A stretch of DNA of 64,000 nt from Melieria omissa (taxonomy: Eukaryota > Arthropoda > Insecta > Diptera > Ulidiidae), in assembly GCA_963971225.1 (NCBI GenBank), contig OZ020269.1, forward strand, positions 30,855,783 to 30,919,782. Reading direction: 5' to 3'. The translations under genes were made by a program, and so were the position numbers. Numbering within the stretch: position 1 is the first letter of the stretch; every line of letters begins with the position of its first letter. A model generated the notes under the pieces. It had not been told where the DNA came from and made no database searches. It worked only from the letters and a program-made list of their open reading frames with translations. This document shows positions 33,512-43,726 of this stretch, in pieces.

Positions 33512-35990
33512 ATGAAAAACAATTCACTTCAGAGCGCATCACAATTGTCAAAAGTAGTTCAAAAGAAACTACACAAACTTCAAGAGACTTTACACGAACT
33601 TCAGGGAACATTAGATTTACTTCAGAAATCATCAAACCAAATCCGTTCTTCGAAATCTTCAAAAGATACTACAAGAACTTTTAAATTTCCCACATGGTCT
33701 TCGGAAGATATTTGACGTACTTCAGAAAGCATCAAACTAAATCTGTTCAAAAGACTACAAAGGACAGTACACGATCTTCAAAAGACATCATAAGAAATTG
33801 TAGATACCCCACATGGACTTTGGAAGATATTAGACCTACTTCAGAAAGCATCAAACCAAATCTATTCATACCAATTTTTGAATATAATCTGTAACATTCA
33901 ACTTTATGAAGCCCACTACGATTCCGATTCCGGAAGTAAATTTCACTATTTTTACCTATAATTGATGCTTTTGAAGTACATTTTAAGTACATTTCGGCAT
34001 TTCTTTCTTTTCAAAAATGGAGCTTTCTGCTTTCTTTTAATATCATCTGAAGCCCATTTGGTACTTTCAAAAGGATTTTTCATTTTTCTGAATAAATTTG
34101 AAATTTTTTTCAAGTGTATTTCAAGATTTTGTGATGCTTTTGGAAGTACCTTGAAACGAAATTTCATTATTCTGAAATACATTTGATGATTGCTGAAGTC
34201 GATTTAATTTATTTTGGAAAACATTTTATGCTTTGAAGTTTGTTTGTTCTTTTTTGACTTTTACCTTTGACTCTTCTGAATAAATTTGATGACTTCTGAA
34301 GTAAATTGGAATATTACAAGAATTTTGTATACTTTCTTAAGTACACTACAAACTATTCTGATGATCAAATGACATCTTTCTGAAATTACTATTCTGAAAT
34401 CGACTACAATTTTAATACTAAACTGAAATGCGGACGAACTACTATTCTAAAGTTAATTTAAAGCCTCCTAAAGATGGTTTCTAAAGTGCATTTGAAATAA
34501 TGTTAAATATATTTAATAGGTTCTGAAGACGATTTGCTATTTTCTGACGTCTACCTTTGAATTATCTAAAGTTATTTGATGATTTTTGAAGAAGACTTGA
34601 ATATTAAAAATTTTTTTAATATGTTCTCAAATATATTACACACTCTTTTCACTGGATGCATTCCGGAGTATATTTACTATTTGAATTTTAATGCTTTCTG
34701 AAGTAGATTTGATACATTTTGAAAAAAATTGACGCCTTCTTAAGTTAATTCTTTCTTTAATTTATGATGATTTAAGTTAACTAACTATGAACTCTAAAAT
34801 ACATTTTAATATTTTAAAAGTTGTTTGATAATTTCTAGAAAATGTTTGGCTGCTCAGATATAATTGCATGCCATCTGAAGTATATTTGACTATTCTGAAA
34901 AGAATTTGATGATTTCTGCGTTACAATTGTTAGATTCTGAATTATATATGCTATCTTCTGATGGGCATTTAATACTTTCTAAAGTATACTTGGCTTTTTT
35001 GAAAACCATTATTGATCTCTGAAACACATTTGAATGAATTATTCGTACTTACTGAAAAACATTTGGCTACTCAGATATAATTTCATACCTTCTGAAGTAT
35101 ATTTCACTATTTTGATATTAATTTGGTGAACTCTGATTTACAATTGTATGATTTTTAATACTTTCTGAAGTACACTTGGATTTTTTTAAAACATTTATTG
35201 ATCTCTGAAACACATTTGAATACATTTTTCGTACTGAAAAACATTGGGCTACTCAAATATAATTCTCAAGTATATTTGACTATTCTGAAATTCATTTGGT
35301 GATTTATAATTTACAACTTTTAGATTCTGAATTATATCTGACATCTTCTGACGTTCATTTGGCTTTTCTAAAAGCATTAATTTATCTCCAAAACACATTT
35401 GAATATATTTTTTGTAATTACTGAAGTACATTTGGCTACTCAGATATAATTTCATACGTTCTGAAGTATATTTCACTATTCTGAAATTAATTTGGTGATT
35501 TCTGATTTGAAATTGTAGATTCCTGAATAAAATCTGATATCTTCTGACGTTCTTTGAATGCTTTCTGAAGTTCATTTGGCTTTTGTGAACACATTTGATG
35601 TTCTCTGAAATGCATTTGATTATACAATTTTTTGATAATCTGATATAGTTTGATTCCCTTTAAAGTATATTTGACTTTTCTGAAACTAATGTGATCGCTT
35701 TGGAAGTAAAATTTATCACACATTTATCATTTCTTGGTTTTATAATCTAATCACATTCAATTCTTTTGAAATATAATTTACAATTTGAAAAACATTGCTT
35801 TCTAAAGTTCATTTGATGACTTCTGATGCACTTGCATAGTGCATCAGAAGTCATCAAATGAACTATTTATAACTATTTTGAAACACATTTGATCTTTTCT
35901 TGTATACATTTTTCTAGTTAGGACCATAACTAATGCTTTCTTCTAAATTATATTTAACTAAGTTAAGTTCATTTAAAATACCGACTTCAT
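33512..35990. repeat. Long degenerate minisatellite (TTCTGAAGTANATTTGA-type units) with higher-order repeats
   Basis: A unit of about 20-25 bp built on TTCTGAAGT and ATTTGATGA words repeats, with heavy divergence, for about 2.4 kb. From about 34845 a higher-order unit of about 180-220 bp (beginning CTACTCAGATATAATT) recurs near 34850, 35070, 35250 and 35435. The first part (about 33540-33890) carries the motif in the opposite orientation (ACTTCAGAAAGCATCAAA), so the array flips near 33.9 kb. Open frames within it are by-products of the repeat. Confidence 0.7.
35806..35864. repeat. Perfect 27-bp inverted repeat with 5-nt loop
   Basis: Arms 35806-35832 and 35838-35864 are exact complements around a TGCAT loop. 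The arm sequence is itself minisatellite units (AGTTCATTTGATGACTTCTG), so a local inversion of the array formed a strong hairpin. Confidence 0.85.
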
Positions 35991-38296
35991 TTTAAATACT
36001 ATCGAAGACAAAAGACAAGCTAATTTTTTTACAATAACACTAACCAGTGAGGGTTAGGCAAATTTAAGCAATGCAAACATAGAATAATTAATAGTTTTCA
36101 AAGACTATGAACTGTTAAGTTATTTATAAAAAATTACTACTTCTTGTATTTACTTATTCATTTATCAACAAACTAAACAACAACTAAACAATTAGCATAA
36201 CATTTCGGGCTCTGGCGTGTTAAGGCAAAATCACCAAATTGTATAGTGGCAAAGAAACGCTAAAAGAGTGGCGACAGCGTACGTCAGACGTGGTCAGTGA
36301 AAATGTCAATTCGCAGAAGTTGACTTTGTTATTGAGTTCATAGTTACCTTGTTGTCGCTGGCGATCGGCTGTTGTCTAATATTTGAAAATTGTCAAAGTG
36401 CAGCGCGGCATCGAAGATCGGTGCGACAATTTATTTTATTTTGTTCGAATTCCAGACAGTAGGATTTCAGCAAATCACACGTTCAAGTTGCTTATTTGCG
36501 CACAAAATTTCATTGAAATTCGATAAAAGTGCTTTGAAAAGTTTACAGTCGGTGTTGTTTATAAACACGTCAAATGTTGCCGGAGCTTCGTAGTAAACAT
36601 TTGCGGTTTCCTTTTGTTGCACTACGAGCGCGTCGTACGTAAACAATTATTGCTGGTGTTGGTATTTTGTGTGTTATTCAGATGTTGTTCATATAATAAC
36701 TTTTGTTGTTGTTTGCTTTTGCAATTGTTTTGCTGTTGATTTCATTTGTTATTTTACTTGCTGCAATATTGCATTCTACAATAAAAAATCACACACAATT
36801 CGCGTTATTACGCGGACAAAGACTGACTTGGCCGCGTTGCGAAGCGATTGTCGAGCTCAGCTGATGGCTCATAGCGCATAGTTACAAGAACTTACAACAT
36901 ACACACACACACACACTCGCACACACATTCACTAGCTCGCTGTGCACAATGATTGCGTGTAAATTAGCAACAATTCAATGCAATTCTTTGGCCAACCAAC
37001 ACGAAGCAGATCGTTCTGCGAAATCTGCTGTGCGGTTGCACGTTCGACATTCACTCACTCGCTCACGCGAATCGCCTGTAAATGGTAAAAAACCTAACCA
37101 AGACAGCGCTAACCAGTCAGTCAGGCAGTCAGTCGGGCAGCCCTTGGCAACAATCACTCAGCCATTGTTTGGTTATAATTTGCCTTTTCTGTTGGTGTTG
37201 GTGGTTTTGTTTTTGCGCAAAACACTACAAACACATATTGTCGAGTTGTTTTTTCACTCATTTCACTAGTGTTTTGGTTTTTAATGCAAGATGCTTGAGC
37301 CATTTTGAAAAAAGGCAACAAAAACCACAAAAGTCGAAATATTTGCAAAAACTTGGTCATTACGTACAACGTTCGAGTTTCTTCAGCGTCTGGTCTTTCG
37401 TTCACTTCCAGCCGCAAATGTCAATGTGGGGAAGGAGGGGGACCGAGCGCGCCGTCCATCGACGTGGAAACGGGGAGAGCAACAACCCAGCAGTCAGCAG
37501 CGCCGAGCCGAACCGAGCCAACAGACCGTCCAGCCGAGCGCATACAAATGCACAAAAACTAACAACACAAATTTGAATACAACAAAAAAATTAACTACAG
37601 TAAAATATAAGAAACAAATAAACGAAAAACAAAAAATAAACTAAACTAAAAATCAAACAACAAACTAGCAGCGCATTCGCGATCGCATCAAGAAATGGCA
37701 CCGAACGAACACCAATAACGAACCCGATGGCAATCGGCACAAAAGCCAAAATCAAAAACGGAAATGACTCGAGCCAAGAAAAACTAAACTAAACCAAATC
37801 AAACCGACTAAACACTGAAACGCGCTGCACATTTCCGCTGGCTGGTTGTGATTGCCGTTGTTGCAGTCGGCACAACGCGCACCAAGCCAAGCCCGGCGAT
37901 CGCTTGTCCATGGGGCGTTTTAGCACTTGTTCGCACACTCACACTCACACACACACACACACACAACAGACACGATCACTTTTTTCGATATAAAACACAA
38001 AAACCGAATGTCATCAACGAAAATCGTTTGTACTTTAGTGCTGATCATCACCATATGGAAAATGCAGTCAAATGAAAGGTGCCAATTCTTTTGGCTACGG
38101 TGATGTAGAAAAATCAAAGAAAATATTTTCTACTATATATGTGGAAACTTTGCGGCGACGTTGTGGCTAATTCGAGGCGTATTGCACGACCGTTTTCTTC
38201 ACCGTTTCGCAGACAACTGATTCGGTTAGGGAATTTCATGAGAGATTTAACCGTTTCCATTGTCTGTCTGGCAGCGTAAGCCGCACACACTCACCT

Positions 38297-38328
<32 letters not shown>

Positions 38329-38845
38329 CTATAGTTTTGGTGCCGAGCTCTTTAACTTTAGTTTTGCATGCCGACCGGCGCGAGCGTGTGTGCGTTTAGT
38401 TCGAGCCGGGCTTGAATAGAATCGGCTCACTCTGGTCGACGCGCAGCGAGACTTGCAGCAATCTGCTGGATTGCGGCGCTTTGGGGGTGCGTGAGCGACA
38501 GTGGCGGTTAGTTTTATGTGGAAGATGAACCGATCGATTGCATAGTTAGCCTACACCTGGTCGATGTACGCAGGAAACACAACAAGAGCTTTCGGTTTAA
38601 TTCACATTGTAGAGAAAAACCTAACCTCTACACTAAGAAAAATACGAGGTGTTGTAAAAGAAAATACATTATTTTTTAATGAAATGGAAAGTGAATCCGA
38701 TTTAGGTTAAATATGCACAATTTTGTTGGATTACTTGTTGCCATTTTGATGTTAATTATGCTTTTCTCGTAGAAAGCCTCGTTCGTTATTGGCAAAAAAA
38801 GAATGAAATGAAATTTCTTTTGAGGAACTTTTTCACTTTGTAATC
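35991..38845. other. Non-coding; promoter/5' UTR-like CpG-rich stretch at about 36.8-38.5 kb
   Basis: From about 36800 to 38520 the sequence is CpG-richer and has (CA)n microsatellites (about 36900-36915, 37940-37965, 38295-38323). A long T-poor, CAA/AAC-rich plus-strand run (about 37480-37830) resembles dipteran 5' UTR. Many short open frames lie here but none has a recognised family. This may be a first, non-coding exon and promoter of a plus-strand gene; no TATA/initiator or donor site fixes it. Confidence 0.3.
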
Positions 38846-38849
38846 ACTT

Positions 38850-39055
38850 TATGCCTGATTCGGGCTAAGAGGTGAATTCATAAAAACCTCCTAACCAAGC
38901 TCCCAGAGCTTCTGGCGAGTCACTATTGCCACGTGGTGTCCTGATGGAACACCACTCTTCTTCTAGGGGCTATAGCTGGCCGCTTCTGGGCGATAGCTTT
39001 CTTCAGACGGTCTAATTATTGACAGTACAGGTCCGAATGAAGAGCTACCACCCAA
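38850..39055 (-). pseudogene. Decayed mariner transposase fragment (catalytic-domain middle)
   Basis: Minus-strand reading gives LHSDLYCQ, a stop, then LDRLKKAIAQKRPAIAPRRR and VVFHQD, then after a frame change VTRQKLWELG. These correspond, from memory, to the mariner block before and around the second catalytic Asp (VVFHQDNARPH...TRQKL.ELGWEVL). At least one internal stop, a small deletion after HQD, and no N-terminal or C-terminal parts or inverted repeats make it a dead fragment. Confidence 0.75.
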
Positions 39056-39059
39056 TTCA

Positions 39060-39769
39060 ATTCGCTGCCAATTCAATCAAACACACAGCAAAACCTTCCT
39101 TTCAGTCAATATTGGCTTGGTCATCATTTTCTTCCCTTCGCTTGACGTTAGTGTAAGTGATCAATTTTCATCATCCGGTCCATGAGGTTGTTTTTTGTTT
39201 TTGTTTTCAAGCTTATTTTTGTTTCCAGCCTCATTAAAGTGGTTCCAAACGGTTTTTTTAGCAATGTTTATGTGTTCGGACAACTGATAGCAATGATTTT
39301 CCTATACCTTAATGTTGGCTTTCGAGGGATTCGAACCTGCCCGCTGTCCTATAGGCATTTAATATCTCTTCTCAATTTCTGTAAGTAACTACACAACAAT
39401 TTCTGCCAGTGTAGCCAGCACCCATTCAAACGAAACTCGAGAGCGACTTCAGAGAAAAACTAGCAAGCAGACAAGGCTCAGCACTATTGCTGTATGTACA
39501 TGCAATTAGACAAACACATGCACAGAGCAACACAATCGCTAGCCCAACCATAAAACGCGCCCAGTCCGAACCGCTCACAGTTGGCACTAGTCTCAACCGT
39601 TGGTTGCACGGCGAAACGCCATTTCGTCACACTTTATAACGTGCACTAAACGCCAATGTTTCGGCTTAGAAGCCAACTTGACAAACGGCAGCTCAGCGAC
39701 ACATCCAAGTAGCCAACAATGGAGCACACACCAAGTTCGGCCGAAACAGCTGATTGCAACTCGAACCGT
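39060..39769. other. Non-coding sequence
   Basis: No gene is recognised. It directly follows the mariner fragment and may contain more decayed transposon DNA. A B-box-like GGTTCGAATCC on the minus strand lies near 39330-39340 without a matching A-box. Confidence 0.4.
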
Positions 39770-39940
39770 CTAAACCGAACAGCTGAGCGTAAAGTCAACT
39801 GAACAGAGAGCGTACCATGCAAGCGAGTAGCGGTATTGGCTGAGCGCACCTGTACGTTTCGTTGTATGTGTGATTGCGCGGATTATAGCCAAAGATGCTA
39901 TCAAGATAACGAACACAACAACTGACAGTAACTTAGTCAT
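39770..39940 (-). CDS. Candidate small ORF or first exon with signal-peptide-like start (56 residues)
   Basis: From ATG at 39940 the peptide opens MTKLLSVVVFVILIASLAII, a basic residue followed by about 17 hydrophobic ones, as in a secretory signal. A possible 5' splice site (CAG|GTGCGC) falls after about codon 30, so this could be a signal-peptide exon and not a complete 56-residue gene. About 90 bp upstream (minus strand) a TCAGT initiator-like word near 40029 lies about 25 bp downstream of a weak TTTATAT box. No homologue is recognised, and the start context is poor. Confidence 0.25.
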   Translation of the reverse strand: MTKLLSVVVFVILIASLAIIRAITHTTKRTGALSQYRYSLAWYALCSVDFTLSCSV

Positions 39941-40444
39941 AATGCAAAAGTGCGACAAAAATGCGACTGCTACTCGACGTAAACAATTTTCATAAATTAC
40001 TCGCCAATATGACGTTGACGTCGCTGACTGATAAATGACCAAATGACTGATATAAAATGTCAGCTGCATGCTTGATTACATTGAGTAATGTTTGTTGACA
40101 TTTCGACAAATGACGTACACAGAAATATTATGAAATGTCAAGTCGAAATGATCTTTTGTATTCGTATAACGGAATGTTTTTGAAAATAAACTTAAGAACA
40201 GCACCAAAAACCTGACTTTGAGTACGATTTCAAGTGCTGGCTGTGGTAATTTATCTTTGAGGCGGAAGAGCGACTGATTTTAACCCTTTCAAACTAAATA
40301 TGATTAAGGATGTGGATGCTTCATATGTGCAGGAACAACTTACGATTAACAAAACTTAATTTTTTATATGTGCAATTTTAGTTGTAGCCACCAGAGACAA
40401 TGATTAACTTGGGATAAATAACTTAAATTGTGGTTTCGGTTCAC

Positions 40445-40770
40445 AACTTAAATTAAATTAAATTATTTTTAATGATAAATTAAATTAAATTAAATTAAAT
40501 TAAATTAAATTAAATTAAATTAAATTAATTAAATTAAATTAAATTAAATTAAATTAAATTAAATAAAATAAAATAACATAACATAAAATAAAATAAAATA
40601 AAATAAAATAAAATAAAATAAAATAAAATAAAATAAAATAAAATAAAATAAAATAAAATAAAATAAATAAAATAAAATGAAATGAAATAAAATAAAGTTA
40701 AATTAAATTAAAATAAATAAATTAAAATAAAATTAAATTAAAATAATTTAAATTATATTAAATTAATAAA
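40445..40770. repeat. Mixed pentanucleotide repeats (AAATT)n and (AAATA)n
   Basis: Blocks of TAAAT then AAATA, with AACAT and AAATG variants, form about 320 bp of imperfect simple repeat. The unit types are the same as in the 29.7-kb array. Confidence 0.9.
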
Positions 40771-40978
40771 AGTGCTTTTAAATTGCCAACAGCCTTGCTA
40801 AAAAATTTTTGGAAGAAATATTCCCTTTTGGGTCGAAAAGGTATATTTGTACAATTGACAGATGAGAAATGCATAAGAAGATGATTGATGATCCTTACTT
40901 CAATTTATGGCTTCAAACGTAATAATAACTTGGTGGAGTTTATTGTGTCGTTAACGGTAAAACATGTGAAAATAAGTA

Positions 40979-41319
40979 CAGTGCACTCGCGAAAACGTGA
41001 GCACTGGATTACGTGAACTCTCGATTACTTTAACACTTTTTTATTCTTTTGAATACTCTAAAACGTGAACAATGCTTGAAGGCTCTAAAACGTGAACACC
41101 CTGTTGTGTATCTTTTTCGCAAACATTTCATCGTCCACAACCTTAAATGTGTTATACTCGTCCCTTTTAACTTTTTGGTATAAAACTTAATTCAATTATC
41201 TTTTTTATAAGTAGTTTAAAACAAAAAAAAACGCATTTTTCAACAATCGTAAACTTGAATAATCTCGTAAACATGAACAGCCTTGGTTTTTATTAGTTCA
41301 CGTTTTCGCGAGTGCACTG
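40979..41319. mobile_element. Pogo/Tc1-like MITE, 341 bp
   Basis: Terminal inverted repeats CAGTGCACTCGCGAAAACGT extend to about 22 bp and are flanked by TA on both sides (40977-40978 and 41320-41321). ACGTGAAC-type words recur inside the termini. It has no transposase. CAGT ends with TA duplication fit the pogo/Tigger branch. Confidence 0.8.
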
Positions 41320-41321
41320 TA

Positions 41322-41959
41322 CATTCATATTTGTGGCCAAAAATAAAACCAATTCAATCATTTCTTGAGGTTAATAAATTACACAAAATTTAAAAAGGTA
41401 AAGTAAAGCGAATTGGGTTGATTGAAATTACTCTACAAAACGTAAATGAATTTCTTCACAATTAATGAAAGCTTAGCTTATATTTGTATTGTTACAATAG
41501 TGCTCATAGTTTGGAACTGCAGTGAAAAATTTGAAATGTGTTTTATTTTTGAGCACAATCCAGAGAAACGAATACACCTGCATTTAGGGTGGCCGAACTA
41601 ATTTTCGTAAAAGTATCTATTTTGTGAAATATTTTACCTTGAATTAGCTCCACATGTGACCTAAAATAATTTGGTGTACGTAGTCCCTAACGTATCTGGT
41701 AGTAATTTTAGGGACTGCAGACTTGACTAATTGACAGTATTATAATTGTTGATATTACAATACTTGCAAATTGAGTGTTAGGGATGTAAATAAGTTCTGA
41801 AGGATTTACAGAAGTTGGCGTAACATTGTAGCATCAAATCTCATCGCACCATCTTGTAGCTGTATTCCTGTTAAAGCGTTATCATTTATCTCTCAAAATC
41901 AGTATGTGTCATTTTGTCAAAGTGTAAACAACATTTGGTACTTACTTTTTGCTCTAACC
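41322..41959. other. Non-coding AT-rich sequence
   Basis: Nothing is recognised. The right part may be eroded upstream sequence of the mariner fragment that follows. Confidence 0.4.
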
Positions 41960-42160
41960 AAGTCAACCTTTGTGCCAACAAAACACAATTTGCGGCAAGT
42001 GCTGATGTTTCTGCACAACAACGCTTGGCCACATTTTGGAAAAGTTATCCAGGAAACTTTTAAAGGGATTCAGACATTCTACCTGCCGACTATCATTCCT
42101 TGCGGTCAATGGCTCATGGTCTGACCGAGCAACACTTCAAATCTTATGAAAAATATATAT
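41960..42160 (+). pseudogene. Decayed mariner transposase fragment, second family
   Basis: The frame contains FLHNNAWPHFGKVIQETFKG and then, after a frame change, RSMAHGLTEQHFKSYEK. These match the mariner block LHDNARPH.AK...ET and the C-terminal RSM.HGL.EQHF.SYE segment. The catalytic Asp of the HDN motif is replaced by Asn, and the segment between is disrupted. No inverted repeats were found around it. It differs from the 38.9-kb fragment and from the 5.8-kb foldback. Confidence 0.75.
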
Positions 42161-42237
42161 TTTAATATATATAAAACGAGCGAGAAACAGCTCAGTTGTA
42201 ATAATAAAAAGACATTCTTAACTAAAAACATTCTTAA

Positions 42238-43722
42238 CCCATTTGACCCCGAATTTTACCCTGTGTCTCGATTTTACTTTTTGATATTTTAATAATGAAG
42301 AAGAAGTGTGCACACGACATTTGAAGTCGCCACGCCTGTTAGAGTTCTAGAGCTAGTTTACATTTACTAATTTTTGCTTAAAACGGGGTAAATAAATTTT
42401 GTATCAATATTTTTCAATTAGAGAAAAATTATTTAAGGGAGAGGGCTGGGGTGTGAACCGGGTTTTGTTTTTTGGCTCTAACCTTTCACAGAATAAAGAT
42501 ATCGAAAAATCGAAGATACCGTTGGAAAGGTGAATATATAACGCAACTTTGTTATGAAGACAGATTACCGTTTTGATTGAAATTTAACTCTCTACGTCCA
42601 ATTTTCTGAGAACGTGATTTTTCGGTTTTTCAAAAAAGTGGCTGGGTTGTGAACCATCTGGAAAATCCCTATTAAAGTCGGAAAATACGAAGAAAACACC
42701 CATAATTTTTAAGTACATTGAGAATTTATTTAATCAGGAAGCCTCAAGAGGTGAAAAAAAGTTATAATGACGCTTCTTAGGCCAAAAAATCGCAATGAAT
42801 GAAACTGCTCAATTTTTTAAATTTTCATCCTAATCTGTGTCGGAATGTTTGCATGTGAAATACGAACGTGTTCTCGTATTGGCTCACTTCAAGTGAACAC
42901 AACGAAATCGAGTGAAATTATATAAAATGACTTTATTTTTATATATCCGTCCATATTTGACAGTGTTAGAACAAATGTAGTACGAAAAACAGGTGGTTCA
43001 TAACCCAGCCACCTCAGTGGTTCACAGCCCAACCACGATGCCATTTTGGAAACTTTAAAATAAACGACACTTCCAATCATAATTCGACATAAACAAATAT
43101 TGCATCGTAAAATAGAATCAAAACACTAAATAAACATGTATTACACAGACTTTTTGCAATAAGCTCAGTCTCTTGGATAGCACTTAAAAAAAAAGCCAAC
43201 AAGTTTTCGCAGTCGATTTTCAAACACGATGTCTTTCAAACTCGATTGCTGCCACAAGCAATACGTGTTTGTACTTCGGTGTAACCACAAATGCAGAGTC
43301 ATATCATAAGACAAAATTGACAGTTGAAAGATTGGCGATATGTCAATTAGGGAAAGAAAAAACGGCAATGGTTCACACCCCAGCCTGGTTCACAACCCAG
43401 CCCTCTCCCTTAATATTTATGGAAAAATACAAAATTATCACTTTTTGATTTTATTTAACCATATTAAATAAACAGGGTTTTGATCAAACGCGCCCAATTT
43501 GAAGACATTAATTAGAACACAAACTTTCCCGGATATTGCTGCAAATTATTGAAAATTTGTTTGGGGATCACAGTAAAATTTTTGTTATTAACCTTGACTT
43601 CACTTTTAAAAATATTAATTTGTTGGTGCCTACTTAAATTAAACCCATAAATAAATCTTATCTGATGCTATAAGATGACAAATAGGTGAAGTTGCTCTCA
43701 GGCCATTTTGGGGTCGAAAGGC
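42238..43722. mobile_element. Outer TTAA-flanked DNA transposon, split by a nested element
   Basis: The left end CCCATTTGACCCCGAA and inverted right end GCCTTTCGACCCCAAA are preceded by TTAA at 42234-42237 and followed by TTAA at 43723-43726. The TTAACCC border is piggyBac-like. After removing the nested element, only about 510 bp remains, without coding capacity. The ends match imperfectly, which fits an older insertion than the one inside. Confidence 0.6.
42437..43409. mobile_element. Nested TTAA-flanked non-autonomous element, 973 bp
   Basis: Ends GGGAGAGGGCTGGGGTGTGA and (inverted) GGGAGAGGGCTGGGTTGTGA are bracketed by TTAA at 42433-42436 and 43410-43413. GGTTGTGAACC-type words are repeated several times in subterminal DNA in both orientations (near 42645, 42990-43035, 43370-43400). 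It has no transposase. Like the 19.7-kb element, it starts with a G-run directly after TTAA. Confidence 0.8.
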
Positions 43723-43726
43723 TTAA

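Noticed and set aside
33512..35723. Several short open frames suggesting a repeat protein
   Set aside because: They follow the minisatellite unit in different frames and strands, with stops scattered throughout.
36949..37576. Open frames on both strands in a CpG-rich stretch
   Set aside because: Overlapping frames, no family motifs, and base composition more like promoter and 5' UTR.
39312..39350. B-box-like GGTTCGAATCC on the minus strand
   Set aside because: No A-box or tRNA-like fold at the right spacing, and no SINE tail.
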